From Smallanthus sonchifolius (Eukaryota > Streptophyta > Magnoliopsida > Asterales > Asteraceae), in the NCBI GenBank assembly GCA_023525975.1, contig CM042023.1:20819501-20883500 (forward strand): a stretch of DNA of 64,000 nucleotides, in the 5' to 3' direction. Positions 43,547 to 54,700 of this stretch are shown piece by piece; the stretch's first letter is position 1, and each line of letters begins with the position of its first letter. The notes below the pieces were generated by a model, which was not told where the DNA came from, searched no databases, and saw only the letters and a list, made by a program, of their open reading frames with translations. Both the position numbers and the translations under genes were made by a program.

Positions 43547-43808
43547 AGTTCTCTCCTAGGTCTTCGCGTACTGCAAAGACTCTAAATCCCAAAAAATTTG
43601 ACATTTTGACTTTTGACCCCCTGTACTTTGATGCCTTCTCGATTATGCCTCGTTTTCCGCTCAATTGGCACCTTTAACCTGCCACAGACACAACTACAAA
43701 GTACAACGTAAAACCGACTCAAAGTACAAAGTAAAACATCTAAAACTATACAAAATAGACTCATAAACACGGGATATTTGACCTTACAAAAGGTTAAGTG
43801 TGGGAATA

Positions 43809-44898
43809 TGATGTAAGGTCAAATATCCCGTGTTTATGAGTCTATTTTGTATAGTTTTAGATGTTTTACTTTGTACTTTGAGTCGGTTTTACGTTGTACT
43901 TTGTAGTTGTGTCTGTGGCAGGTTAAAGGTGCCAATTGAGCGGAAAACGAGGCATAATCGAGAAGGCATCAAAGTACAGGGGTTAAAAGTCAAAAAGTCA
44001 AATTTGTTGGGATTTAGAGTCTTCGCGGTACGCGAAGACCTGGGAGAGAACTCTCGCGACACGCGAGGAAATGGAAAAGATGCCCTGACTACTCTGTCCT
44101 TCGCGCCACGCGAAGGACTGACCCAAGAAGTTCGCGGTACACGAGGTCCGACCGGATCAGGTAAAAAAGCCCTAATTCCATATTTAAAGAAATCAAACCC
44201 TAATTCGCAATCAACTTTCATTCGAACGATTCCAGAGCAAGTGAGGGCGATTTTCAGAGTTCCCAATCATTCCAGATCATCAATTGAACCTATGTTCGTG
44301 TGTTTGACAAGCATGCGCGGCTAAGCTGCGTGTGGCTTCCTCCGGGTGGATGGTTCGAATAGGTTTCATGTTTTATTCAGTTTGTTTATGATTTTGGATC
44401 TATTAATTTTTTACTAGAACGTGATAGATTAATGTATTAGTTAATTTAAACAGTTTATTTGAATGCTTTGAGTTTTCTGCTTTACAATCTTGTTCGGTTG
44501 ATGATAAAACCTAGTAACAAGGTTGGGTGGCTAAAGGGGGTAAACTTGGCATTTATAAATTGGGTGATTGGATTATAATGGTTTGTGACGAAACCAGTTG
44601 TATAGGTTTGCTGACAACAGTCTGTCTTTAATTCCCGTTTTAACTGATTTTCCAACACTATGTCTATGTGGTGTCAAATTGAACAATTGAGTTTTGCATA
44701 AACCTAAAACCTGAAGTTTGGAGGAAGTTGCATCTTTATTTATTTTGAATTTTAATTAAAAGAATTTGCTAAACTATTACAATTCATTCTTTCCACCAAT
44801 TCCTTGTGGATTAGACAACCCTACTTCCCTGTCTATAGTCTAAGTAGCTAAGGAGTAGTTTTTAATATAGTTTTTGATTAGCCCTGACACCACGATCA
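43809..44898 (+). repeat. Plus-strand LTR arm of the inverted repeat
   Basis: 1090 bp, TGATGTAAGG to CACGATCA, preceded by a polypurine-like tract. It is related to the solo LTR at 8444-9526 and, in its 3' half, to the LTRs of the Athila-like element. Confidence 0.88.
44022..44145. promoter_or_regulatory. Cluster of CpG palindromes in the LTR arm
   Basis: TTCGCGGTACGCGAA (44022-44036), CTCGCGACACGCGAG (44053-44067), TTCGCGCCACGCGAA (44100-44114) and a decayed fourth TTCGCGGTACACGAG (44131-44145). Compare the cluster at 9228-9322. Compensating changes in the arms keep the palindrome. Confidence 0.5.
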
Positions 44899-44903
44899 AT
44901 AAT

Positions 44904-45940
44904 TACATACCAAGACTTTAGAAATAAGTATCCAACTTCTTTACAGAAGCTTCCGCATGGAAACAATAGTGTATCAGGAACCATATAGTCTCCACGTGTG
45001 TAGCGCATGACTTTTAAGGTGAGGGAAAGTTTGGAGGAAAACTGGAGCAAGGATGGATAAAGAGAAGTAACTTTGTAGTGCCTTAGGTTTGGATAATGAA
45101 CTTATTTAGGTAGACAAACATGTTGGATTCATATAGAACTTATTAGTCCACTGACTCGTTGGATAAATGAGAAACTATCGTGTATTGAGCAGGAGTGAGA
45201 AACTCTTCTAGTTGAAACATTGTCAAGCATCTGAGGCCATTGCATTCAGTTTCATAAAACTTCAAAAAAAAGACTCCAAAGACGTTATCTTTATGAGATT
45301 TACTTGTTTTGTTTTTGTTGAGGATCGTGTTTTTGTAAATCCATCTAAACGTTAAGTAAATCATAAGAAAAACCTATTTAGAAAGTTGTGCGCCATTATT
45401 AGTTTTAGTGTGCTTCAGAACTAAGAACTAAGATGGCCATAATCACAAACTGCAACGACTAATGATAACCTATCTAATAATTTGTTCTTAAGAAACTAAC
45501 AATAATGTAAGAACATAAGTTTACCTAGTGGTTAGTTATAAGGAAACTAAGGAAAATTTTTAAAAGATTTGACAAAAAAAATCAATTGAGACTATTAAAG
45601 AGTGAGGTGAGGGTGGGGGTGTTATATAATCTTAGTTACAAATGTTATTTTCTGAGAATGTGAAGAAACTAACATGAGTGTACTCACATAAGCTTAACAA
45701 GAAATTTTCCAATATTTCACATACAAAAAGATTAAACCGGACTAACAATAAATGAGTGAGCGAATACCGTGTAATGTACCCTAAAGATTTTAAAGAGGAG
45801 TTCTTGACCTTTTTGTAACTATTCTATCACTTTTTTTTTTGAGAATGTGAACAAACGGAATGTGAATAAACTAACATGAATGTACGTAGATAAGCTTAAC
45901 ATGAAAATTTCCAAAGATTTAATATGCAAGAAAATCAATT
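44904..45940. other. Unassigned interval, possible unrecognised exon remnants on minus strand
   Basis: Minus-strand frames at 45364-45143 (IYKNTILNKNKTS, NVFGVFFLKFYE, MFQLEEFLTPAQYT) and 45050-44862 (DYMVPDTLLFPCGSFCKEVG) look less random than most, but I do not recognise them and they are out of frame with each other. Two related stretches (about 45645-45720 and 45838-45935; GAATGTGAA...AAACTAACATGA) are diverged duplicates. Confidence 0.3.
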
Positions 45941-45947
45941 GAGACTA

Positions 45948-46075
45948 CCGGTTCAAATGAAATCCGGTCCGACTGGTAACCGACCGGTTCAAATGAAAGC
46001 GGTTCAATTACACACAACCGGACCGGTTCTATGTCCGGTTCCTGGTCCGATTCTGAAAACACTGGTTTTACAAGA
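45948..46075. repeat. Fragment of a CCGGTT-rich dispersed repeat
   Basis: Repeated ACCGGTTC / CCGGTCCG words end in GAAAACACTGG. The same vocabulary with a terminal CAAAACATTGG is at 51255-51775. It resembles plant hAT-type small elements with CAGTGTTTT ends. 46076-46610 has no recognised feature. Confidence 0.5.
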
Positions 46076-46615
46076 AATCTTTGTGGTACATTGGTGTTTG
46101 TTCGGTGGTTTGCACAAATGAACGTGCCATCTATTTATATTTAATGCTAACCATTCTACATCCTTCCTAACTATATAGACTTCTCCAATTCTTCCATGAT
46201 CTTTATATAGCATTCTTGGATTAGAATTCTTTAGAGATTTCTAGAATGTATTTTGAGCTTGGGTTTTGAGCCTCATATTTAAAAAATTATACCTTTTGTC
46301 TTTATAGTTTACGGATCCTTAGTGCTAAAAGTCGTTAAAAAATCTGTTAAAAGTATGTGAAATTACTAAAATACCGTTGTTATTTACAAAACAAAAAGAA
46401 TTAAATATGTAATTAATTTTAAACAAAGAATTTTTTTTTTAAACCCAACCACCCCCCTCATTTCTTTTACATTGGCGACCCACCCTTCGAAAATTCCGAC
46501 AACCATGAATATTCAAACAACACTCTTTTTACACACCAAACAGAAGTTGTCACCACCTTTGTTCGTCTCCACCCTCTTGTCACTATCTTACTGGCTTCCT
46601 ACACTTTTTAAACTA

Positions 46616-47110
46616 GGGATGGAGATGGGTCGGATTCGGTCCTAGTGCGGGCCTGGTATTGGTAATCCCAGCCACATACCCGTTCTGTACATGGCCGAAT
46701 AACGGTAAGGTATTTGTCGGGTATCGGGCATAACCGCGGATATCGGGTATACCGTTTAGGATTTCCAGGTACATTTATTTTTTTACCATTATACTTATTG
46801 TATAATTTTTATTTATATTACAACTTTTACAAATTAAAATATGATATATTATGTAAATATAAACGTCATCATAAATAAATAAATAATATCATTATATTTT
46901 TTATATAATTTTATGTATATACTTCACAACATATAAAATATAATTAATATCATCAAATACATATCTCAAAAGAAAAAAAAATTCACATAATGAACCTAAT
47001 AAAATGAAACATTAATAGACAAGGGTTAAAGAAAAATGAAAATAAAACTAAAAGATTTCAGGTATATGGTTCGAATAAACGGGTATGTGGTCTCAGATTA
47101 TCGGACCGGA
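46616..47110. repeat. Dispersed repeat, copy 2 (related to 7600-7900)
   Basis: It starts AGGGATGGAGATGGG and has a CGGGTATCGG-rich head with an AT-rich body matching 7750-7890. The right part contains more CGGGTATG words, so this copy is more complete than the first. Confidence 0.55.
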
Positions 47111-47132
47111 CTGTAAACTTGACATGTGTTGC

Positions 47133-47233
47133 GCTAAGTTGATTCATGTCTTTATCTTATTGGTTGATTTTTTTATGGTAAAATTTTGATTCATGTCTTT
47201 ATCTTATTGGTTGATTTTTTTATGGTAAAATTG
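47133..47233. repeat. 53-bp tandem duplication
   Basis: Two adjacent, nearly identical copies of the segment beginning GATTCATGTCTTTATCTTAT and ending ATGGTAAAATT. Confidence 0.85.
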
Positions 47234-47479
47234 TAAGTCAAAAATTATTTTCTTAATTTTTGTTGATGGCTAATATGATGATTTTCCCTAACATCTATTT
47301 ATATGGATACTCAAATTCGACATGTGATGTCCACATCATGCGAAGTCTTTATCGGCTTAGACTATCCGGCGTGCCCGTACCAAACCCATGGCGTGGTCGA
47401 TGTGGCTCGTGGATCACACGTGAAACATCGCGCCACAAGGTGTGCCATGGGTGGGCATCCACAGTGCTTGGGTGGGCGT

Positions 47480-48180
47480 GTCGGAGGATCGGATAGTTAG
47501 TAACGTGCAAAGCTGAACACATTTGTGGAACCGGGTCTTGGAAAAGTTTTACGTTAAAATGGGTCGTGGAGCATGTCACACAATCAACCAACTTTCGTCA
47601 AAGTTTCGTGAAATTAAGAGGAATGTTTCAAAGTTTTGTGCTATTTACAACAATCTATACAAATATCGCAAAAGTGGTAGGAGCGATACCGAAAATTTAA
47701 ATCTCTCACTAGAAAAATACCCTTAGCAAGAAAACGACCATTTACTCTTCATACGCCTTAGACTAAACTTCGATTTGCTCTAAAGGGGCGTCGGAATGGT
47801 TCAACAATCGAGCGGTTTGAAAAAGAAGTTGCAGGATTCACCCGACATCCTGTCTCGGTTCGGATGGACGTTCTAATAAGGCTCTCAATATGGTTGATTC
47901 CGATGGAGAACCGGTCGAACCAAACGCCCGATCGGGAGAGACAAGGCAAAACGGGCCGCATCTTCTACTACAACCGATGAAAGATAGGATAACATTGTGG
48001 ATAGGTTAGAAAAATATAGCGCCACATATAACGATATTGAAAGCCAGAAACCCTGAGTCAAAAATATCTGTCGATGAAAACCGATCAACTTGGCGCAAAG
48101 ACTCGTCTCGGGATCAAAAAGATGAAGGCCAAGATTCTTGAGGAACTCGATGAAGATTGATGATTCATGGGAGAATATGG
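47480..48180 (+). pseudogene. Harbinger-associated NAM-C-terminal-domain protein, broken
   Basis: The best frame reads WNRVLEKFYVKMGRGACHT, then INQLSSKFREIKRNVSKFC, IYNNLYKYRKSGRSD and LSLEKYP. Later frames give VERTKRPIGRDKAKRAASS-like and EKYSATYND pieces. This is the plant family with a Myb/trihelix-like N-terminus and a NAM-associated C-terminal domain, often annotated as glutathione S-transferase T3-like and linked to PIF/Harbinger transposons. Several frameshifts and stops; no transposase next to it. The identification rests on recalled family motifs. Confidence 0.6.
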
Positions 48181-48358
48181 CTACCATCGATATAAATCAC
48201 ACGATATGTTCTTTTTTTAGGTATGTTACCGTTTTATCTCATAGTTACTTGATGTACCAGTTATGTAATTAACAATCTAGTATTCTTATAAAAAAAATAT
48301 TTTATAATATACAGACTTTCCGCATGGAGGAAAAAAAATACACTCATAAACAGTTTAA

Positions 48359-49236
48359 GAGGGTGTTTGAGATTGAGTTTGGAAATAACTTATTTGCTTT
48401 TTAAAAAGCTAATAAGTTAAAAAAAAAGTGTTTGACAACCATAAAAGTCCTTTTTGTTTTGACTTTTTGAAAGAGTTAAAAAGTTGTTTTTCAAAAGCCA
48501 TAAATCTTGACTTTTTAAATGACTTTTGGCTTTTTGAATAAAAAATTAGCGATCTACCCCCACCCTTTACCTTACGATTACAATCGCTCCACCACCACCC
48601 ATCGCCACCACCACCAACAACCACCCGGCACCACCAACCACTCGAAACCGCCAACCACCACCACTGCCCGCCGCCGTCACCCATCACCGCCACCAACCAC
48701 CCACCACCACCACTCACCACCACAACTGCAACCCACCGCCACAACTGCTACCCACCGCCACCCACAACCACCACCACTCACCTCCACCCACAACCATCAC
48801 CCACCATCGTCACCAACCACCACCGCCACCCGCCACCCACCACCCACCACCAGCGCCCTCCTCCACCACCATCGCCACCCAACGCCAACCACCTTCACCA
48901 CCTTCCGCCCGCCATTGCCACCACCACCCACAATCACCGCCCACCGCCCACCGCCACTAAGTATATAATATTTTGAAATTTTTTTAAAATTATAACTTTT
49001 GTCCAAAAACATTGTTAAGTATATAGTATTATATGTAAAGTAGTAAATGCTTTTAAATATTTAAGAATGTCTTTTTTGATCATTTTACATGAATAAGCTA
49101 AGTCAAACACTTTTTAAAAAATGACTTATTGACTTTTTACAGCACAAAAGTTAATTCAAATACTTATTTAAAACTTATTTTAAAAAAGTTACAAATTAAT
49201 AATCACTTAAAAAAACAAACTTTTGAAGACACCCTC
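48359..49236. mobile_element. hAT-like MITE with internal CCA-rich microsatellite
   Basis: Inverted ends GAGGGTGTTTGAGATTG at the left and, on the other strand, GAGGGTGTCTTCAAAAG at the right. Inner arms repeat AGTCAAACACTTTTT-type words in both orientations. Possible 8-bp flanks (CAGTTTAA, ACATTAAA) match only partly. It ends about 165 bp before the cytochrome b561 start codon, so it may touch the promoter. Confidence 0.65.
48575..48957. repeat. CCA/CCACC-rich low-complexity tract
   Basis: About 380 bp of CCACC and CCGCC words. It gives open frames on both strands (Pro/His/Thr-rich or Gly/Trp/Val-rich) purely through composition. Confidence 0.9.
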
Positions 49237-49401
49237 ACATTAAAAAAATAAAAAATAGAAAGGGATCCATCCTTCCGATTCTGCAACTCCCAATCTCCCA
49301 CAAATTAAACTCCAATAACCCGCTCTTTCCCCACCGCAACCCTAATCAGAAGAAACCTAAGCTGTGTTACTCTCACCGGCGTTTGTTTGTCTAGCAGGAA
49401 G

Positions 49402-50346
49402 ATGATAGTGCCTGCGGTCAAATTCCCAATATTCTTATGCGTGCGGAGTTTAGGGGTTTTGGTGACGATCCTAGTTCTGATATGGAACGTTCATTACAGA
49501 GGAGGATTGGCTCTCTTCTCCGAAAACAAAAGTCTACTCTTCAATGTAATTCTCCAAACCCCTTTCCATTATTCAATTTCATTTTCTAATTTCAATATGC
49601 ATCAATAAAGCTGTGTTTTCTGCAGGTTCATCCTGTTCTGATGGTAACTGGCCTTCTTCTTCTGAGTGGTGAAGGTAAACTGTAATTAATTTCTTATCAT
49701 TTTTGCATCAGTTATCCAAATACAACCTGTGTGCTAATTCATAGATATGGGTGGATCATGGATGCAGCTATGCTGGCATACAAGACATTATCAGGAACAA
49801 AAGGTTTTAAGAAGCTACTTCATCTCACACTCCAGTTCTTGGCGTTAGTATTTGGAGTAATCGGCTTATGGGCCGCTTGGAAGTTCCACAACGACAGGGG
49901 GATCGACAACTTTTACAGCCTGCACTCGTGGCTTGGCTTAGCGTGCTTGTTTCTGTTTGCCATTCAGGTTCTTGTTTTGCTCTCTTTTCTGCTCTATGAT
50001 TTTGGTTTTGAATTTGATGAAAGTATATATAAAACTGTAGTGGGGGGCGGGATTTGCAACGTTTTGGTACCCGGGTGGTTCAACAAAAGCCCGAACTTCA
50101 CTTATGCAATGGCATGTGTTCTTTGGCGTTTACATATACGCGCTTTCTTTGGCTTCTTGCATCACTGGTGTTCTAGAGAAAGTAACATTTCTTCAAACCC
50201 ACCACATAATTTCACACTATTCTGCAGAAGCAATCTTGGTGAATATTTTGGGTGTCGTGATTGTTTTATTGGGCGGTTTTGTTATATTTGGCGTTGTATC
50301 TCCATCGAATGGAAAAGGGGACGTTATCCGACGATCAATCGAGTAA
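49402..50346 (+). CDS. CYB561: Cytochrome b561 (transmembrane ascorbate ferrireductase), four exons
   Basis: Exons 49402-49545, 49626-49674, 49768-49967 and 50041-50346; GT-AG introns of 80, 93 and 73 bp; 232 residues, normal for plant ascorbate-dependent b561 proteins. The ATG follows a leader rich in CCCTAA words and starts MIVPAVKFPIFLCVRSLG. Predicted six membrane helices. Four histidines fit the two-heme ligands: H50 (NVHPVLM), H83 (LLHLTLQ), H117 (LHSWLG) and H156 (QWHVFFG). The family motifs HYRGGLAL, KFHNDRGIDNFYSLHSW and GFATFWYPGGS are present. The protein passes electrons from cytosolic ascorbate across a membrane (tonoplast in known plant members) to monodehydroascorbate or ferric chelates. 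GAGTAAGTG at the stop also forms a strong donor; with the acceptor at 50469-50470 a fifth exon to 50528 would give 250 residues ending TTDRS. This is the only gene that looks functional. Confidence 0.93.
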
Positions 50347-50539
50347 GTGAGAGTTAAAGTTTGTTTTAGTCTTCAACATTGTTAACAACATAGGTAGATT
50401 TAAATCTTTAATGATTGATTGATTGTAACTTGTAAGTGAAGTTTTTGTTTGGTTTGGTGTGGTGATCCAGGCTGGTAGAAGAACAACCAATGGTATGCTA
50501 TGATACTGGAACAACCGACCGAAGTTGATACAAAGTAAC

Positions 50540-50640
50540 CTTCAAGGGGTGACATAATGGTAAGCGTCTGATTCGTAGTAGAGGTCTTAAGTTTGAAATT
50601 TGAATCCAACTCTCACTTATTTCTTGCTTTAATTCCTTTG
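50540..50640 (+). repeat. tRNA-like SINE fragment downstream of cytochrome b561
   Basis: TGACATAATGG resembles a pol III A box and ATTTGAATCC a B box about 45 bases later. The ends are not defined. 50641-51250 shows nothing else recognisable. Confidence 0.35.
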
Positions 50641-51254
50641 AAAGCCACCTGCCCAACGAAAGCTATGTTTTGACTGGTCCCACTGTTTTGACAGGGTACT
50701 ATGAAAAAACGTTAATACAAAGCAATGAAATTGAATGATTTTGTTAACGTTATGTTACAAGATCGAAAACAATAAAATGTAACATGGTGATTTGCATGAC
50801 GTCATACAAAACTAGGATGAACCGGTCCTTTTGACAGTCCATGGTTCAAGGAACAGATAAAATAAGATCGGATTATTTGGTGGTTCCAGATGTACTGTCC
50901 CGTTGACACCAATAATAATGACGACGTGCTTGTGAATAAGTTCTTCAATACTCGCGATGATTTCTTGAGTAAGTGTCAAAACTCTCTATACTAGTTTGAT
51001 ACACTTGGTCATGCCAAATATTTGTCTATGATGATCCTATATCATTTCAAACACAATCTTGTTGTCCAAACAAAAGTTGACATCTGTCATACTCATAACT
51101 TAATCCCCCCTTAAGCAGAGGTTACCAAGGAACTTCAGAATCAAAATACCAAGACATTGAGAAATGATAATATAAGGTTTTTGTTTTTTTTTAAATATCT
51201 TAAACTTGTTTCTGCAACTGTTTGTGATGGGCAGTTATACAGGGGCACAGGGCC

Positions 51255-51775
51255 CTAGATGTTTTAAAGGTTCATTGGTCGGACCGGATTTAAGAACCGG
51301 ACGACGTCATTACTAATATAAAATTATAAAAAATATAAACAAGTTTATATACATTAATCATCTTATCCATCTTTATCGAATATGAAATTGTGAGTGCATA
51401 AACTATGATATGTATTATTATTTTGCTTCCTTTGAACAATGCGATCTGTATTAAGTTAATTCTAGTGGTAAATAAATCAAACATGTTTGTAGGAGAGTTG
51501 GCATCTCTCAATTACCTCCATCTTGCTTGAAAATTCCATCATCCCACATCGACCACCTGAGAACTATGGAGCTCTTCCTCCATCTATATTTTAAATCAAG
51601 CTTCTGCTCTCAAATTCTGGCTCAAGTTGATGCTAGACGGTTCGACCCGGTTTCCAGTTGGACCCGGTTTTGGCCAAACCGGCCGGTTCTTTGGAAATTG
51701 GTTCAGTTGGCTAAAACGGACCGCTAATGTTCCCGGTTCGTGATTTAACCCTCAGGTTTTCAAAACATTGGTTGT
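51255..51775. repeat. CCGGTT-rich hAT-like small element
   Basis: The left end ATGTTTTAAAGGTTCATTGG and the right end (minus strand) ATGTTTTGAAAACCTGAGGG are similar, and both subterminal parts carry GGACCGG / AACCGG words. The AT-rich centre has no gene. Related fragment at 45948-46075. Confidence 0.5.
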
Positions 51776-51987
51776 AATTAAATTACCTTTTTTAGAGTGG
51801 TTGGTATTTGACTCAATTATAGCTAAAATATTGCCTTTTTATTGGCTTTTAAATTCAACCATTACTAAACACTATATTAAAATTTAAAACTGCATGCTGA
51901 TAAACGGTACTTTAATTTTTTATTAATAAATTTTTTATATTAAACTTAAATAAATAAATTAAAACGCAATTGAGTCATTGATCTACC

Positions 51988-52027
51988 GGCTACACAGCAA
52001 TGCGGGTTCGAGTCCCGCTACAGGGGG
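51988..52027 (+). other. tRNA 3'-part-like remnant
   Basis: GCGGGTTCGAGTCCCGC (51999-52017 region) is a perfect T-arm: 5-bp stem and TTCGAGT loop. No matching acceptor 5' strand, D-arm or anticodon arm could be folded. It may be a piece of a tRNA gene or of organelle DNA. Confidence 0.35.
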
Positions 52028-52133
52028 ATTTTTTACATATTCTTTAATATTTTCAATTTTTGTCTAATATATGTACTCTCTCCAAGCATTTCAATCCAAT
52101 CCATCGATAACTTTGATTTCATGTAGAATCTGA

Positions 52134-52474
52134 GGGGGTATTTAGTTCGTAGAATTCGTTGGAGTTGGAATTTGAATTGGAATTGGATTTGGAATTTAAA
52201 TGATTCATTTGAAATTCATAATGTGTTTGGTTAACATATTTGTTAATGAAATTGCAATGTAAAAATACTTAAAAGACAAAATTACTCTTTCAAATGGTGA
52301 GTGATTCTGAATTCTATTGAAATGAGGAGGTATTTTGAACTCCATTAGTTGAGGAATTTGATTAAAATTAATTCTAATTCCAGTTTATTTTCTTAGCCAA
52401 TCAAACATGCCGGTGAATGAAATTTAAATTCTAATTCCATTAAAATCTCATTAATTCCTACCAATCAAACAGAC
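52134..52474. mobile_element. Small MITE, AATT-rich with inverted ends
   Basis: The left GGGGTATTTAGTTCGTAGAATTC and the minus-strand right GTCTGTTTGATTGGTAGGAATT are similar, and subterminal GGAATT/AATTCC words mirror each other. This is the common plant pattern of GTTTGGTT-containing MITEs. No gene; 52480-52924 is AT-rich without features. Confidence 0.55.
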
Positions 52475-52924
52475 TGAGATTCTGTAACTTTTCAAGCACT
52501 GTGGATTGTGGAATTTATTATTATTATTTTTATATTCCCACTCTTTTTAAAACGCCTAAGAATAATTTCTGCACTCATCACTAATTTGTTTGACCAATCC
52601 ATCGCTCCCACCACCAAATCTTTCTCTACATCATTAAGAAACAAATCGAATAAACAAATATTGAATCACGTAATGGTAACTAATTTCAAACTATTTCAAT
52701 TTAAGTCAACTTAAAATAATAATCACTAAATATAATTAATTTTCATATATATTTACTGTTAAATCACTTAGATTTCAAAAGATTTGAACATTTATAAACA
52801 AAATTCACATCAATGAAATAATAAATGAAAATTGAGTTATTTATAAGCAAAAAGAAATATGACTACTTATGAATTGTAACATCACTATTTTTTTTGACAT
52901 GTTTCAACACCATTATTATTATTA

Positions 52925-53143
52925 TGTTAGCGAACTTGAGAAGGGGCGAACATAACATGTTCGTCTAGTTTAGTTAGTTTTTTTGTTAAGCTTTATTTTC
53001 ATTGTATATAAATAGATCTTTGTAATCATTATTTGGATTATCAATCAAAAGTCACTCATTTTACCCTCAATCATTCTCTCTCAATTTCTTTATCTCGTTT
53101 ATCATTCTCGCTTGTTTTAGCTTTCAATCTCGATATCATAACA
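52925..53143 (+). repeat. 5' LTR of the 4.6-kb copia
   Basis: TGTTAGCGAA to CATAACA; the promoter-like TATATAAATAG near 53006 lies where transcription should start in a short LTR. The primer site TGGTATCAGAGC follows immediately. Confidence 0.93.
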
Positions 53144-53159
53144 TGGTATCAGAGCATAT

Positions 53160-54700
53160 ATGCTCGATTCTGTGATTTTCTTCTCTTATTCCGCACTCGT
53201 TCTTCTGGATTATTCTAATCCTTTGTTCTTACATTCATCTGATCATCCAGGTCTTTTACTTGTTTCTAAAACTTTTGATGGGTCTGCGTTCGGATCTTGG
53301 AAACGTGCCATGTCCATTGCCTTATCTGCAAAGAACAAGATTGATTTTGTTGATGGAACTGTTGTCAGGCCTCTTTCTTCTCCTAATCTGGAGCTATGAA
53401 AAAGATGCAATGATATGGTTATTTCTTGGATTCTTAACACTTTGTCTAGTGATATTAGTGAGAGTGTTTTATATGTTGAGACTGCTCGTCAACTTTGGAA
53501 CGAGTTAACTGATCAGTATGGACAGAGTAATGGAGCAAAGTATTATCAATTGCAGAAGTCTCTTTCTGATCTTTCTCAAGGGAATGATGATGTTGCTACT
53601 TATTTTACCAAAATCAAGTCTGTTTGGGATGAGCTTAATGCAATCGAGCCTATTCCTCCTTGCACCTGTGGTAATTCCAGGTTGATGGCTAAACGCGAAG
53701 CAGATCAACGATTGATGTAATTTATGATGGGTCTTAACTCTTGTTATGACATGATTCGCGGGAATATCATGATTAAGCCTCTTCCCTCAATCAATGAGGC
53801 TTATGCCTTTCTCATTCAATATGAAAAACAGAGGGAGCTTCATTTCTCTGCACAGTTTATTCCTCAAAATGCTTCTATGAATGCTTCTGTGCAGGTACCA
53901 AAGAGTTCTGGTGCTCGAAAAGGTTCTGTTTGTTCTCATTGCAAGAAGTCGGGTCATGATACCAGCAAATGTTATCGTTTAATTGGGTTCCCCAAAGATT
54001 TCAAATTTACTAGACCCAAAGCTGCTGCTAATGTTGTTTATAATGTTGGTGTTGCTGTTCCTGCTTCTAGTGCACCTACTAGTCTTTCTTCCGAACAGTT
54101 CAACAATCTGCTGCAACTTCTTCAACAGAATTTTGGGGTTCAGGGTGGTGTTCCGACTGTTCAACCACTCAGCTTTGCAAATTTTGCAGGTATTATTGCT
54201 TGCAATTCGACTACGGTCGACACTACTTGGATCATTGATACCGGTGCAAGTAATCATATGTGCTTTGATTTCAATGTACTTTCTGATGTTCAACTGCTTA
54301 ATTCGCCCGTTTATGTTCCTCTTCCAAACGGGCATGTCTTGACTGTTACGCAAGTCGGAACAGTTAATCTCACCAAGACGTTTTACATCTCTAATGTCTT
54401 CTTTGTGCCTCAGTTCAAGCACAATCTTTTATCTGTTCCCAAACTTTGTAGGGATACAAAGGGACTTGTTCAGTTTTCTAAAACTTCTTGTTTCTTGCTG
54501 GCCCCTACACTAAGTAGTCCATTAGTTCTGGGAGATCTTCTCAACGGACTTTATCTTTTGCATCCTAATAAACTTTTCTCTGTTACAGTTGATTCCTTTT
54601 CTCACTGTAATTATGTTGTCTCTTTGAAACTTTGGCATCATTGTTTTGGCCATTTACCTTTGTATAGACTTAAGCAATTGAATTTTTTTTACTGGTGATC
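53160..54700 (+). pseudogene. copia Gag, zinc knuckle, protease and pre-integrase
   Basis: One frame from the ATG at 53160: SDHPGLLLVSKTFDGSAFGSW (typical Gag start), a TGA at 53397 at an expected Trp, LWNELTDQYGQSNGAK, a TAA at 53718 at an expected Gln, a knuckle CSHCKKSGHDTSKC (CX2CX4HX4C, about 53932-53973), protease WIIDTGASNHM (DTG active site, about 54229-54261) and pre-integrase LWHHCFGHLPLYRL. A T-run slip at 54684-54691 shifts the frame into integrase. Apart from these breaks it is well preserved. Confidence 0.9.

Larger units (their letters stand above)
39131..43788 (-). repeat. Inverted LTR arm, interrupted by a solo LTR
   Basis: In plus-strand reading it starts TGATCGCGGTGTCAGGGC and ends GGGATATTTGACCTTACA, lacking the last TCA. 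It is the reverse complement of 43809-44898 over its whole length, apart from the insert at 39975-43546. It contains the CpG palindromes in mirrored order. Confidence 0.88.
39030..44898. mobile_element. Rearranged LTR element: head-to-head LTRs forming an inverted repeat
   Basis: A plus-strand LTR (43809-44898) is preceded by a minus-strand copy of the same LTR (39131-43788, itself interrupted). About 20 bp lies between them, including the polypurine-like AAGTGTGGGAATA. A 20-bp start of the LTR (TGATGTAAGGTCAAATATCC) also lies at 39030-39049 in plus orientation. Identical ATAAT pentamers flank 39030 and 44898 (39025-39029, 44899-44903), consistent with one insertion followed by internal inversion and loss. 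The pentamer is AT-rich, so this is not proof. No coding region remains. Confidence 0.7.

Noticed and set aside
43830..44324. 164-codon open frame in the plus LTR arm (and its mirror at 43582-43770)
   Set aside because: It lies wholly in LTR sequence, has no domain, and is mirrored by the inverted copy.
47260..47500. Two overlapping 65-78 codon frames
   Set aside because: No recognisable domain; they overlap in different frames just ahead of the Harbinger-associated pseudogene.
48519..48968. 149-codon Pro/His/Thr-rich open frame (and Gly/Trp-rich frames opposite)
   Set aside because: It is a direct product of the CCA/CCACC repeat inside a MITE; both strands are open for compositional reasons.
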